Notes: generated by a model from the letters alone, not told the origin. 64,000 nt of DNA from Monarcha castaneiventris obscurior (GCA_026261815.1 JAMPIT010000541.1:62001-126000); one strand, 5' to 3'; counted from the stretch's first letter, positions 43,713 to 55,672 are shown. Translations and numbers: made by a program.

Positions 43713-44639
43713 ATGGCATGGGGCAACTTCTCCCGGGTGACTGAATTCATCCTCCTGGGGCTCTCTGACACCCGGGAGCTGCAACTCCTCTTCTTCACCC
43801 TCTTCCTCCTGGCCTACGCCATGGTCCTGCTGGCCAACCTCCTCATCATCGTGACAGTCAGGACTGACCCCAAGCTCTCCTCGCCCATGTACTTCCTCCT
43901 CTGCCAGCTGTCCTTCATCGATATCTGCTACACCTCTGTCACTGCCCCCAGGGTGCTGGTGGCCCTGCTCTCGGGGCACAAGGCCATTGCCTTTGAGGGC
44001 TGCATGGCCCAGCTGTTTTTCCTGCACTTTGTGGGCTCCTCAGAGATGTTCCTCCTGACGGTGATGGCGTTTGACCGCTACACGGCCATCTGCAGGCCCC
44101 TGCACTACACGGCCATCATGGCCCGTGCGGCCTGCTGGGCCCTGGTCGCTGCCTGCTGGGTCGGGGGCTTTATCCACTCCATTGTCCAGACTCTGCTCGT
44201 GCTCCAGCTGCCCTTCTGCGGCCCCAACACGATCCACAGCTACTTCTGTGACGTGCTGCCCGTCGTCCAGCTGGCCTGCGCCAACACCACCCTCACCGAG
44301 TGGCTCATGGCCTCCAACAGCGGCCTCATATCCCTGGGCTGCTTCCTGGTGCTGGTGGCCTCCTACACACTCATCCTTGCCAAGGTCCAGGCCCACCTTT
44401 CCCAGGGGCACTGGAAGGCGCTGTCCACCTGTGCCTCACATGTGATGGTCGTCACCCTGCTCTTCGTGCCTGTTATCTTCACCTACTTGCGGCCTGCTGG
44501 GACCTTGCCCCCCAACAAGTATGTCTGTATCATCTACACGACCTTCTCACCCATGATGAACCCCCTCATCTACACCCTGAGGAGCAACGAGGTGAAGGAA
44601 TCCATGTGGAGACTGTGGAAGCGCTGCAGAGCCTTCTGA
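43713..44639 (+). CDS. Olfactory receptor, class II, OR4D-like
   Basis: Odorant receptor, 308 residues, intact single coding exon. Landmarks: sequon NFS at 5-7, AN rather than GN in TM1 (41-42), SPMYFLL at 57-63, MAFDRYTAIC at 118-127 (Phe and Thr replace the common Tyr and Val), KALSTCASH before TM6, and MNPLIYTLRS in TM7. The opening MAWGNFSRVTEFILLGLSDTRELQ and the LSQGHWKALSTCASH segment are typical of the OR4D group, which in human lies near 11q12 (recalled knowledge). AATAAA occurs at 44871-44876. No lesions. It is not a recent duplicate of the OR at 39670. Confidence 0.9.
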   Translation: MAWGNFSRVTEFILLGLSDTRELQLLFFTLFLLAYAMVLLANLLIIVTVRTDPKLSSPMYFLLCQLSFIDICYTSVTAPRVLVALLSGHKAIAFEGCMAQLFFLHFVGSSEMFLLTVMAFDRYTAICRPLHYTAIMARAACWALVAACWVGGFIHSIVQTLLVLQLPFCGPNTIHSYFCDVLPVVQLACANTTLTEWLMASNSGLISLGCFLVLVASYTLILAKVQAHLSQGHWKALSTCASHVMVVTLLFVPVIFTYLRPAGTLPPNKYVCIIYTTFSPMMNPLIYTLRSNEVKESMWRLWKRCRAF

Positions 44640-45119
44640 GACAAGCTGGGTTGGCAGAACCCTGGAGTTACACCCTGGAGTTACACCTGAGGTCACATTC
44701 CTACTCTACTCCTACACACTAATGACTTAGTGGCTAAAGCCTACAGACTTCAAACTATGCATAAATGTATTTATATACACATATAACTGTTAATATTACA
44801 AACATTGAAAATCCATGCTGAAAACCCCAAACTTCCTAAACATTTTCACTCGTGTGGGATCATAATTTTCAAATAAATAAATGAATCCAGGACGAGGTTT
44901 GTCTCCCTCTCTGACGTGCTTTTCCTGTGCTGTGACAGCACATGGCAGAGGCACATGCATTAAGTGTTCCCAAATTCACCCACCAACACCAGAAGGTAGA
45001 GATGGTGCTGATTTTACCTGCAGGGTTTTGTTTAGACATAGAAGAATATTTTTCATCATAATTCTCTCACGGAAGTGAATTACTAAAATCATACGAGGCA
45101 CAATATATAGAGGAAGGAG
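44640..45119. other. OR 3' flank
   Basis: AT-rich; no gene recognised. Confidence 0.5.
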
Positions 45120-45415
45120 AGAGAGTGGAAGGGATTTTGGACAAGGGCCTGGAGTGACAGGACAAGGGGGAATGGCTTCACACTGACACAGGGTGGGTTC
45201 AGATGGGATATTGGGAAGAAATCCTTCCCTGTGAGGGTGGGGAGGCCCTGGCAGAGGGTGCCCAGGGATGCTCTGGCAGCCCCATCCCTGGAAGTGTTCA
45301 AAGCCAGATTGGACAGAGCTTGGAGCAGCCTGGGATAGTGGAAGGTGTCCTTGCCCATGGCAGGGGAGTTGGAATGGGATTGTCTATAAGGTCCCTTCCA
45401 ACCCAAACTGCCTCT
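45120..45415 (+). mobile_element. CR1 LINE 3' end
   Basis: Starts near GGACAAGGGCCTGGAGTGAC and ends in CCAACCCAAACTGCCTCTATG. Confidence 0.85.
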
Positions 45416-45539
45416 ATGAGGGCAGCAGTTACATCACCAAATCCATCAGGGATAGAAGTTCAGTGGCTGCCATGAGAGGAACAACATCCGTTTCTTTGTG
45501 CTAGAATGATTTGGGATTGCATTCATCCCACCTAAATAA

Positions 45540-45790
45540 AATCATGGAATCATTGAGGTTAAAAATCCCTCTGAGATCATCAAATCCAACCATGCCCCAG
45601 CACCGCCCAGGCCACCACTAACCCATGTCTTCAAGTGCCACATCCACACGGCTTTTAAATCCCTTCAGGGTTAGTGACTCCACCACTGCCCCAGGCAGCC
45701 TGTTCCAGGGCTGGAAAACCCTTTCCATGAAGGAATTTTTCCCAATAATCCAATTTAAATTGCTGCACAGGAAGTGGGAGGATTTCCACT
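45540..45790 (-). mobile_element. CR1 LINE 3' end, different subfamily
   Basis: Antisense copy starting AATCATGGAATCATTGAGG, with the CACCACTAACCCATG inner sequence. Confidence 0.8.
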
Positions 45791-46309
45791 TTCCCTGTCT
45801 CTCCGTGCTGTCTTAAATTAGCCCTCACTCCCACACCTCTAGGAAGAGGAGGATCAGAACCATCAGTGAGTCATTGATCCTCCTGGTTAAGAGAGATTTC
45901 CAAATCTTGGTGCAAGTTAAATTTCTTTTTAATGGTGAATTTCTGCTCAGAATCATCACTGGATCAGCACAGAATGGCTTGGGTTGGAAGAGAAGCTTTT
46001 TTTTAATATTAGAAAGAAATGTTGAAAAATAAATGTCCTCCAGGTCAATTTAAGGCAAATTTCAATTGAGAAAAATAAAAATTTATCACTAGATAATTTT
46101 AAAAAAGATTTTGATAGAGCTTTTATAAATATTTTATTTATAAACCAATGCAAGGCAAATTGGAGCAGTGGTCCAGTTATTTTGCTGGTGTCAATTTGTT
46201 CACCAGGTATAAATGTGGGGCATCAACAGTGAATTGATTTGAAATAATTGTTCCGATTTTGATAAAATAAACTAAAATTCCATATTTTGGGGAGCTGATA
46301 TCTCAATAT

Positions 46310-46412
46310 GAGGGGCTTGGAGCAACCTGATCCAGTGGAAGGTGTCCCTGCCTGTGGGTTGGATTTGGGATGAGCTTTAAAGTCCCTTCCAACCCAAAGC
46401 ATTCTATGAAGA
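46310..46412 (+). mobile_element. CR1 LINE 3' end, short
   Basis: Ends CCAACCCAAAGCATTCTATG. Confidence 0.8.
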
Positions 46413-47564
46413 CAAACAATTTAATAGAATTGATTTTTCTCCCCAGGAAACATCTTGGGATGACTTTAACAAGGCCTCAGAAGATGCTGTTAAAAAGTTG
46501 GTGCCTGACAAATTGCAAAGGTGCAGCTTTGGCAGCTGAGTTTGTCCCAATTTACACAATTGTGTAAATTGGCTCCAGTGCGCACCATTAAAATCCCGAG
46601 TTCTTTCTCTCCTGGAAATTATCAGCTCTCTGAGCTCACCCTCAGATTTACTGCCCTCACCTAGAGGACAGTAAAAAATGGCCTCAAAGGGGAAAAAAAT
46701 CCTTAGAGAACCAGCAGGATCTCTACAATGCTTTTGTCAAATCCCAGGAAACTTGAAGAGATCCCGAACTAATCAATTTTATTTAAAGACTGAAACACAA
46801 ATGGACATCAGAGAAAAGGGAGCATTTTCAGCAGACTCTAATCAGTCTGGGCTCATTGTAAGCATTCCTAGATGGAAATCTCAAACCATGACAAAGCTGG
46901 GCAGTCCCAGAAGTGACCAAAATCAAATCACTTTGGTTGTGCTACACTGGGGATGGCAGGGAGGGGTGGGCAACAGGGCAAGAGGGGTCTAATCCAGCTA
47001 ATCATCAATTAGTGCACATCTAGATTCTGCAAATCAAGGGGGGTTTTTGTTGTTGTTTCTTTTGGGGTGTTTTTTTAAAATTACTTTTTATAATAAAGTA
47101 TAATGCAATATAATTTTTATTTATTTACCCTGAGGCAGAACACTTATCTCAAAGGCTATCCTGTGTTTCTACTTTGAATAACCCTGCTAAGATTATCCCT
47201 GCAAATACACAACTTGGATGTAGGGTTGAGAGGCAGCAGCCCAAAAATAGTCCTGGGTGACTGGCACTTTGATGGGGCAGTGCATCCCACCCCAAAAGAA
47301 CAGGGGGAACAGAATCACAGAATGGTTCAGGTTGGAAGGGAGAGGTGAGGGATGGGTCTCTCTGTCGTATCTCTTTCTGGCATCCGGGTTTATTACAAAA
47401 TTCTTTATTGCAAAGCTCCAAGGGAAGTGTGATGCTTGGTGGTCCTTGGGCTAACTGCAGCACACAGGGAAAGGTCTGGACCATGGGGATTTATTCCAGC
47501 CACAGCTCTGCACTCCCATGGCAGGATAGGCCTGTGCTGTGTGACCCTTGGGGAATTCCAGTTT
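46413..47564. other. Intergenic, nothing recognised
   Basis: Contains a 30-base antisense CR1 terminus at about 47310-47340 and an AT-rich stretch at 47040-47130. No gene seen. Confidence 0.5.
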
Positions 47565-47566
47565 AT

Positions 47567-47860
47567 AGAGTCCTGGAATGGGATGGGTTAGAATGGACCT
47601 TAAAGCTCACCCAGTGCCACCCCTGCCATGGGCAGGGACACCTTCCACTGTCCCAGGCTGCTCCAAACCCAATCCAAGCTGGCCTTGGACACTGCCAGGG
47701 CTGCAGCAGCCACAGCTTCTCTGGGAACCTGTGCCAGGGCCTCAGCACCCACACAGGGAAGGATTTCTTCCTAATATCCAATCTCAGTCCCTCATCTTTC
47801 AGTTTAAAACCATTTCCTCTTGTTTTATCAGTGTTTGCCCATGTAAGATGCAGAATCCTT
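47567..47860 (-). mobile_element. CR1 LINE 3' end
   Basis: Antisense copy from GAGTCCTGGAATGGGATGGG to the TTTAAAACCATTTCCTCTTG region. Confidence 0.85.
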
Positions 47861-48975
47861 AATTTTCCAGGAGTCACACCCTGCAAACACAGCAAACAGT
47901 CTGGAAGAATAATTGACAGCCAGAATCATCCACGTGAACAGTGCAGAATTTATGGTCAGGTATTGCTGGAATAGGAACAGGCCTGTTCCCAGTTCTGGAC
48001 ATCACATGGGAAGTGGCACTCCCATAAATCACATGTGGATGCTTAATGGAACCAGAGGGGAATTTTGTTGCCTCTTCAAAGTAGTGCTGGTAATTCTGGT
48101 TCCTTCGATTTCCAGCCCCCTTTTGGTAATATTCTGAAAACCCCCCCATACATGCAATTAAGGGAACATCCAAAAAAGCTTCAGAGACACTCGTCCCCAG
48201 ACACTCCCTCATATTTATAAAACCTCATTAAAGAACAGAGGTGCCTGTTCCTGCAGCCAAGCCAGCCCTTGTGCCAGTGCTGGTGGGAATATTGCAACGC
48301 TGCTGTGTCAGGATTCATCTCTTCCTTAAGAGTGAAATCATTTTTATGTCACATGTAGAAAGAAGAAAAAGGATTGTTTTGTTTTCTGGAGCTACAGACA
48401 ACTATAAATCACCTGTAATTAATTCTGTGTAGCAGTGAGTATTACTGTGTTGTTTCTGTGCTATTTCACCTGACTGAGCTCCCCATTTTTATGAACAAGT
48501 GACGTCCCTTTTATTTCTGCTGAGTTAAATATTTCTTATGTAGTTTAAGCCCTGACTTTGCTCCCTTTCAAGAACACGAGACCACAGAGGAGCCTGGCTC
48601 ACATGAAATATTTCATCAATCTATTTATCTCTGCACCTCTTACAAATGAGAACGTGGTACAATATTCCCACCATCTCAAAATCAATCCCAAAGTCTCCAA
48701 AAGGGGAGGCATTTGGACTGAACTTTGCCTTCCCTCCCTACAGGTCTGGTATGTAAATCCTTACTGTGAACACTGAGTTACATTCCATGGAGCAACGCTG
48801 GGTAAACGGGAAGATCCTTTAATGCCAAGTTTGGATTTCTTTGAATTGGGGAAAAGGGATGGAGGAAAGTCCAGATAGAACCTAAGAGTACTAATACTAA
48901 TATGGAGTAAAATTTATAGAAAAAAGTGGGAAGCCATTAACTGAATACCAAATTATATCCTTTTTTTTTTTTTAA
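47861..48975. other. Intergenic, nothing recognised
   Basis: Short ORFs only, with no repeats I can name. Confidence 0.45.
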
Positions 48976-48977
48976 TG

Positions 48978-49100
48978 ATAGAATCATAGAATGGTTTGGG
49001 TTGGAAGGAACCTTAAAGCTCAGCTCATTACAACCCCCTGCCATGGGCAGGGACACCTTCCACTAGACCAGGGTGCTCCAAGCCCCATCCAAAAGCTGAA
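48978..49100 (-). mobile_element. CR1 LINE 3' end, short
   Basis: Antisense copy with a well-preserved terminus ATAGAATCATAGAATGG. Confidence 0.85.
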
Positions 49101-49618
49101 AAAAACCCCCCAAAATGCATCTATCTGCTGATTATCAGGGATTTAACTCTTCTCTGACAGCATCACTCCCTTAAAAAGTAAATTTTAGCTTCAGTTACTA
49201 ATCTAGACCCTTTTAGTGATATTCTTAATATTAAATAATTTATGTTGAAAGGAATTCTACCCCACTCCCCTTGCTCAGAGAACCTTCAGAGCCCTGTTGT
49301 GTTGCCTGGGGCTGTGTCCAAGCTGGACACCACAGGGAAGGTGACTTCAACTTTCAGCTCTTCAGTCTGAGGCGGCAACTTGCAAAAAGTAACATTTTGA
49401 ATTAATCACTGGGAAGTTCAATACATACATTTTGCCTTTTGCATTGGGAATGTGTGGGTAAAATTTAGATTTTGAGTGTAGCAATGCTTAGAAATGGTTT
49501 TGAACTTCAAAAGGGACAAAAAATCACAATCACCCCCTCACAATCTTCAGAATGCGGGTGAAGTTGTGATTAAGTTACACCTTCTTTATTCCAGGGAAAC
49601 CTCTGCCTCATTCCCACA

Positions 49619-50611
49619 ATGAGAGGTAAGATGCAGAGAGTCAACCTCTCAACAGTATCTGAATTTGTTTTTGTGGGCCTCTCCGATGCTCCAGAAATCC
49701 GCTTGCTTCTCTTTCTGCTGTTTCTGCTCATTTATTTGGCCACCATGGCAGGCAACATCACGCTCCTCGCTGCCATTAGCACTGACTCCCACCTGCACAG
49801 CCCCATGTACTTCTTCCTCAGCAACTTAGCCCTGCTGGATCTCTTGTGTCCCACCATCACCGTGCCCAAGATGCTGGGCGCCTTGGCGCTGGAGCACAAA
49901 GAGATTTCCTTCTCTGGCTGCCTGCTGCAGCACTTTTCCCTCATCGCTGTGGTGGGCACGGAGATTTTCCTCCTGACTGTGATGGCCTATGACCGCTACG
50001 TGGCCGTGTGCCACCCCCTGAGGTACCCGAGCGTTGTGAGCACGAAGCTCTGTGCTCAGCTGGCCCTGGGCACCTGGGCAGTGGGTCTTCTGAACTCCCT
50101 GCTGCACACCTCTCTGGTTTTCACGCTCTCTTTTTGCGGCCCGAACAAAATCCAGCAGTATTACTGTGACATTCCTCCCGTGCTGGCCCTCTCCTGCTCA
50201 TCTACCCGCAGCAGGGAGCTGGTGATCCTGGTGGTGGCCGGGGTGCTGGGCAGCGGCGCCTGCGTGGTCACTGTGGTCTCTTACATCTATATCCTCCGGG
50301 AAATCCTGTCCAGGAACTCCCCTGGGATCTGGCACAAGGCTTTCTCCACCTGTGGTTCTCACCTGACCGTCGTCTGCCTTTTCTACGGGACCACCATCTG
50401 CACCTACGTCCGCCCTTCCTTCACCTATTCCCCGCATCGGGACAGGGTCGTTTCCATGCTCTATGGAATGCTCACCCCGCTCCTAAATCCCATCATCTAC
50501 AGCCTGAGGAACAAAGAGGTGAAATGTGCCCTCCGAAGAGTGATCAGCCGGGTGAGAAGTGCTTTAACAAGGCAAGAAAACCTCGCCCAGTTTCCACCAT
50601 CAGCTGGGTAG
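49619..50611 (+). CDS. Olfactory receptor, class II, family not assigned
   Basis: Odorant receptor, 330 residues, intact single coding exon. Landmarks: GN in TM1 (45-46), SPMYFFL (61-67), MAYDRYVAVC (122-131), KAFSTCGSH before TM6, and LNPIIYSLRN in TM7, with a C-tail longer than usual. The start could be the second Met (residue 5, MQRVNLSTVSEF), which places the NLS sequon at the normal position. The first ATG is followed after three codons by AGGTAAG-like sequence, so the true start or exon boundary deserves care. A 3' splice site (CTTCTTTATTCCAG, AG at about 49593-49594) lies just upstream. AATAAA at 51301-51306. It differs in family from the two ORs to the left. Confidence 0.88.
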   Translation: MRGKMQRVNLSTVSEFVFVGLSDAPEIRLLLFLLFLLIYLATMAGNITLLAAISTDSHLHSPMYFFLSNLALLDLLCPTITVPKMLGALALEHKEISFSGCLLQHFSLIAVVGTEIFLLTVMAYDRYVAVCHPLRYPSVVSTKLCAQLALGTWAVGLLNSLLHTSLVFTLSFCGPNKIQQYYCDIPPVLALSCSSTRSRELVILVVAGVLGSGACVVTVVSYIYILREILSRNSPGIWHKAFSTCGSHLTVVCLFYGTTICTYVRPSFTYSPHRDRVVSMLYGMLTPLLNPIIYSLRNKEVKCALRRVISRVRSALTRQENLAQFPPSAG

Positions 50612-50687
50612 AAACTGCACTTTGTGACTGATCTTCTCTAACTTTCAGACATCTGAAAATTAGATGCTGGAATCCAACTTAATTTTT

Positions 50688-50727
50688 CTGGGCTCAAAAC
50701 TCCTTCTCTGGGCTCAAAACTCCTTCT
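50688..50727. repeat. 20-bp tandem duplication
   Basis: CTGGGCTCAAAACTCCTTCT occurs twice head to tail, just downstream of the OR. Confidence 0.9.
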
Positions 50728-52440
50728 CTTGGCTCCCTCTGCAGTTAGAAGGGAGAGCTGTGCACTTCCAGAATTGCATGGCACAGCTTTAGGTCATTTT
50801 CACAGGAGGAGAAGAGTCCAGCTGGGAATGCTGCTCTCCACTGAGCACTGAGGAATCTTAGGTGAGAGCAGGCAGGTGTGGGATGCATCTTTTAGGGCAG
50901 CAATTCTGGGAATTGGTACTCAGGCACACTTAGATACACCGTACTAAAGGAGTTTACATCCCCTTCGAAATGAAACTCCAAATATATTAAATTATGTTTT
51001 ACGGATCAGCCCTGAAATCTCTCTCCTCTCTCTGTCTCTCCCCTTGCTGAGTGTCTGATGTTTGCTGGAACCTCCAGAGTTCCATCTCTGAAGCCTGTTT
51101 GCCACTACGTTTTTCCTTTTTCCCATTTTTTCCTCCTTGCTGCATCAAATCCTAATGGAAAGAGAGGTAATGCTGCTTCCTGCAGCTCACCCCGCTCTTC
51201 ACCACCTCTCTTCTCTGTAGAGAAATAATAAGTCATCCTGTAAAAATTCTGAGATTATCCTCACTTGGTGGACCCCAAAAATTTCTGATTGGATATGTTT
51301 AATAAAATCTCTATTATATAACTACAAGTGTCTCTCTGGATTTTTAAATACTTTCACTTTGTGATGAGAAGACCTTGTATTAATTGTAGCCTTAAGGTGT
51401 CTGACATGCAGGAAAAATCATCAGTGTGAACGAGATTGCAACTGGGAGCAGGATATTTACAAAGCATTTAATAAATCCTTGTTCCAGCTCTTCCAGGGCT
51501 CTGAATGGCAGCACAGCCAGGGCCCAGCGGTTGGATTTGTCTTTATCCACAACTTTACTCCTGACTAGAACCCCTGGAATCTGGTTCATCACCTGCCATG
51601 CCTGTTGATGGCCCCCTTGAGATGTCCCAGGCACTTCCACAAGGTTCTGAGGGAATTCTGCCCACCACAAGTTGTTGGTGAGGGGCAACTGCTGGTGCTG
51701 CTGGTGAAGGATAATGATGAAGGATCAATTATCCTTCAAACTCCTGCCATAACTTCTGCACCAACCAAGTGGAGGACTGGAGAGGTGTTGGCCGAGCCAT
51801 GAACTCTCCAACCGAGGTGTGGAGAAGTTGTGGCAAGCTGAACTGCTTTGGAAGTTTTCATTTTCTTTAACAAGGAGGAAAGTTTCCCTCTCCTCAGTGC
51901 CTGTGAAGTTGTCCCCGGGGACTTGTTAGAAGGATGAGGGAGGTCCACCAGGAGCTTCCTAAGAAGCTTTTAAGACCATTAGAGGATTCTTCAGGGTGCC
52001 CAAAAGGGCTTGTTAAGATGAAGGGCCTTGGGTGGCTGCTCCCTGCAGGACACTCCTCTTTCCAGAGGTGATGGAATCTAAATGTAGCTGGGTGGGCAGA
52101 TGCCTAAGGATGGGTGTCAGCTTGTGTGCAATTCCAAGCCCTGGATGCCTTTTAAAAGAGGCATCTGAATTCCAAGGTACCAAACTAGAGCCTGGCTCCC
52201 AATGTGTGTCTGGGAGGGAGATTTTGATGCTTTTCCTGGCTTGTGATGGTGGAAAGGTTGGATTATCAAGTCTAATTCTGCTCCAGTTCCCTCCCTCTCC
52301 ACCCACCAGAGCCATGTGTTCCCTAAAGCAGCCGCTGTAAGGAGCTGTTTGCTGCCAGTGGACAAAACAATGCTCACAGAAAAAGATGGGATAGAGTTAT
52401 TAGGAAACTTAGCAAGGAGTATGTTCCCTCTTTTCTCCTT
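50728..52440. other. Intergenic, nothing recognised
   Basis: Minus-strand ORFs at 51392-51688 and 51736-51948 show no domain I know. Pyrimidine-rich at 51000-51230. Confidence 0.45.
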
Positions 52441-52545
52441 CTTTCCCAGAGAAGCTGTGGCTGCCTTATCCCTGGATGGGATCCAGGCCAGCCAGGCTGG
52501 ATGGGACATGGAGCAACCTGGTCTGGTGGGAAGTGTCCACTGGAG
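52440..52545 (+). mobile_element. CR1 LINE internal 3' fragment
   Basis: Carries the CCCAGAGAAGCTGTGGCTGC to GGAGCAACCTGGTCTGGTGG landmarks; the terminus is missing. Confidence 0.75.
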
Positions 52546-53171
52546 GTTCACTCTTTATCATCAGCTGTAACCCCTTCCTGGATGGAGGTGCTAATCCCTA
52601 AATATTCCTCAAAACCGAGACATCCTCTTTCATTTTCCTCATCCCCAGTAGCCTCTAACACTAGAAAGAGACAGCTGTGATTTTCTTGGGCAGCGCTGGA
52701 AAAATTTAGCAGGGAAGGATCGTAATACACTCACCCCATTTGTGATCCTCTTTCCCTGAGTGTCTATTTTTGGCTGCTCTCAGAAATCAATACCTCTGGA
52801 CTGACTCACCACCACAGAGCTCCTCTCATATTCCTAGAAGTGGAGCTGCCCTGTTGGAATGGGGGTGGGAGTACAGCCAGCACCAAATAAATCGAGGGAA
52901 AATACCCTGTACCACTGAAATGCCCATGCAAGACCCTCTGTGCATTGACACCTTGCTTTTGCCACTGAAAATCAGATTTCACCTATCATTTGGCTGATTT
53001 CATGTAACTAGCGAGGGACCATTTTCATTTATCTGTTCCTAAACGGAAAGGATTCCTGAAATTCTTGATGTGCCTTCCAAAAAAAAAGCTGTTTTTTTCC
53101 TTAAGCACAGTCCAACTCTATTATTAATGTATGGGTTTTATTACTTGCAATGAAACCAGGGCAGATTTTCC

Positions 53172-53209
<38 letters not shown>

Positions 53210-54424
53210 ATGCTGCCAGATATGAAAATATGCTACATAAAAGAGGTTGTGAGTGATTTCTCTTTCTCCTCTAAAAATAGCACTCACTTGTGAAATTCAG
53301 GTTGGGCTACGGTTCTGGCTTTAAAATTCCCAGGACTTTGGGAATCAAAAAAAGTTGCATTCAGCGTGTCAGTGCTATTTTCTCCTCCCTTTCATCTTCA
53401 TTTTTAAATTCTGTGTACAAAAGATAAAATCACAGAATCAAGACTCCTTGTGAAGAGACTTTGTCCTCTCTGTGACCACACTTTAAACACTTGGCTTTAA
53501 ATGACTTTAAGCTCAAGGAGGGAAGGATTAGATTGGATATCAGGAAGAAATGTATCCCTTCGGGGGTGGTAAAAACCTGGTTGTTTATTAATCCCACTAG
53601 TCCCATTTTAGTCAGATTTGTGTTATCTCACTCAGGGGTAACTACCTAAAATTTTGGAATTTATGCTGCTCATCCAGGCTTCCTTTGTCTGCCCTGCCGA
53701 GAATTTATCCTGGCATCAGCAGAAATGTGCATTAACTTTTGAAAGTTAGGGTTAAATTATGTGCTTTTTCTTGGAAGGTTAAAATAATACCCAGAATTCC
53801 ATTTTTTAGCAGACTGAGTCCAATTCAAATACAAGTTTCAGGTAAAAAAGAACTGTGAGGGGAATTGCTTGGAAAATCTAAAGATATTTGGGTTTGAATA
53901 TTTAAAAACAATGCTCATGGCTTGCTTTTCATCAGCTGCTTAAGAATTAATCAGCCTCAGGAAAGTAAACGCACAAAATATTTGTGAGAAATCCCAGAAT
54001 CAGATGCAGCATTTGATTTTAAACTTGGAAAACTAAAAGCTTTTGTACAGGGAAAATACTTCCCTTATTTGGCAGCCAGCTCTGCCATACCCTCTACAGA
54101 GAAAGGAATATAATTTATATCTATTTTATCATATTTTTATGGCCTGTTCTGCTCTCACCAGACATGTTTCAGGTCTGTTCTCATCCTGCTCTCTTGACAA
54201 TTTCACCACTTTCATATATTTTTCCATTATCTCTTTTTGCCTCTAGACCACAAGCCCTTGTTCCCCTTCCCACAACATAATTAGGTTTTTATTTCTGCTT
54301 AATTGTGTTATGAAATGCTTGTTGGTGGTTTGGGGCTGGCAGTGATACAAAACACACACATTGATATCGAGTTTGGCTTGCCCTGGGCTTCTTCGTCTTT
54401 CTCTCACATATCCAAAGAACACAC
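52546..54424. other. Intergenic, nothing recognised
   Basis: AT-rich. Contains a 31-base T run (53176-53206) and a short CR1-like piece at 53515-53580. Confidence 0.5.
53176..53206. repeat. Poly(T) run
   Basis: 31 consecutive T. Confidence 0.95.
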
Positions 54425-54815
54425 ATCTGACAGGCTGGGAGAGCTGGGAATGTCCAGCCTGGAGAAGGGAAGGCTCCAGGGAAACCTTAGAGCCCCTTCC
54501 AGTGAAAGGGGCTCAGGGAGAGCTGGAAAGGGACTTTGGACAAGGACATGGAATGACAGGACAAGGGGGAATGGCTTCACACTGACAGAACGTGGGTTTA
54601 GATGGGGTATTAGGAAGAAATTATTCCCTGTGAGGGCGGTGAGGCCATGGAATGGATTCCCCAGAGAAGCTGTGGCTGCCCCATCCCTGGAAGCGCTCCA
54701 GGCCAGGTTGGACGGGGCTTGGAGCAACCTGGGAGAGTGGAAAGTGTCTCTGCCCATGGAATGTGATGGTCTTTAAGGTCCCTTCCAACCCACACCTGCC
54801 TGTGAATCTGCGATA
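54425..54815 (+). mobile_element. CR1 LINE 3' region, longest copy
   Basis: Extends further 5' than the others (GGAGAGCTGGGAATGTCCAG, then CTCAGGGAGAGCTGGAAAGG) and ends CAACCCACACCTGCC. Confidence 0.85.
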
Positions 54816-54959
54816 AAAAGGATTTTTTAAAACACTGGACACGGTGAATTCTCAGGGGAAGCAAATGTTGTGTGCATGCCTGTTCCTTATAAAACCGAAG
54901 ATGCACTTTGACGCTTCTCTTGCAACATCCTGTGTTTGGCACAGGTTCCACTGAGATTA

Positions 54960-55450
54960 TTCCAAAGCGCGCTCCTCTTTCCACAGCCCTGGGCACCGCC
55001 CGCCCTCATTCCCCCGCCTGAGGGGTTTCTAAGGGAACAGCGCCCCCGCGACCATTGACACCCGCCCGCGCCTCCCGCTGACGCCATCCTCACGCGACAC
55101 CGATGCCCGATCCCCGCGGCGCTGCATCCCGCCAGCGTTGCGGGATGGCGGAAAACGCCCTGCATGTCCCCGGGTGTCCGTGAGGAGACAACAGTGCGGG
55201 AGCAGCCTCCGCCAAAGCGCGGAGAGGCCGCTGGTCAGCGCCGCGCCGCCGCGCCGCAGGGACTACAACTCCCAGCGTGCCCCGGGGCAGCGGCGCACGG
55301 AGCGCGCAGGGCGGGCGCCCCCACGTGGCTCGGCCGGGCCGGGAGCCCCCCCCCCCCGGGACAAACCGGGATAACGCGGCATAAACCGGGATAACGGCGG
55401 ACAACCCGGCTGCCCCCCGCTCCACAGCCTCGCCCGGGCTGCCTGGAGGG
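54960..55450. promoter_or_regulatory. CpG island with housekeeping-type promoter motifs
   Basis: Abrupt change from AT-rich intergenic DNA to about 0.5 kb of GC-rich, CpG-dense sequence. It contains a ZNF143/THAP11-type motif (55262-55280), a GATGGCGG core at about 55143-55150 that resembles a YY1 site, and several GC boxes. No first coding exon could be recognised on either strand, and no known gene follows before FTH1. It is probably the promoter of an unplaced gene or a long non-coding RNA; direction unknown. Confidence 0.65.
55262..55280 (+). promoter_or_regulatory. ZNF143/THAP11 (SBS) motif
   Basis: ACTACAACTCCCAGCGTGC is close to the known ACTACAATTCCCAGMATGC element found in CpG-island promoters, with differences at only a few positions. 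Confidence 0.7.
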
Positions 55451-55496
55451 AGGCCGTGCTGAGTCTGGTGGCTGGGAACGGGGCCAGGTGCTGCGG

Positions 55497-55672
55497 TGGT
55501 TCCCTTCCCTCTGCCCTTCCCTTCCTTTTCTCCTCTCCCTTTCTCTCCCCTTTCCCCTTCCCTCTTCTTCCCTCTCTTTCCCTCCCTTCTTCCCTTCTCC
55601 TTCTCCTTCTCCTTCTCCTTCTCCTTCTCCTTCTGCTTCTCCTTCTCCTTCTCCTTCTCCCTTCCCTTTTCT
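55497..55672. repeat. Polypyrimidine tract with (CTTCTC)n
   Basis: C/T-only stretch containing about 12 CTTCTC units at 55590-55660. It creates long Leu/Ser/Phe-rich and, on the minus strand, Glu/Lys-rich ORFs that are not genes. Confidence 0.9.

Noticed and set aside
51392..51948. Two minus-strand ORFs (98 and 70 codons) downstream of the third OR
   Set aside because: No recognisable family and no continuity between them; within chance for this length.
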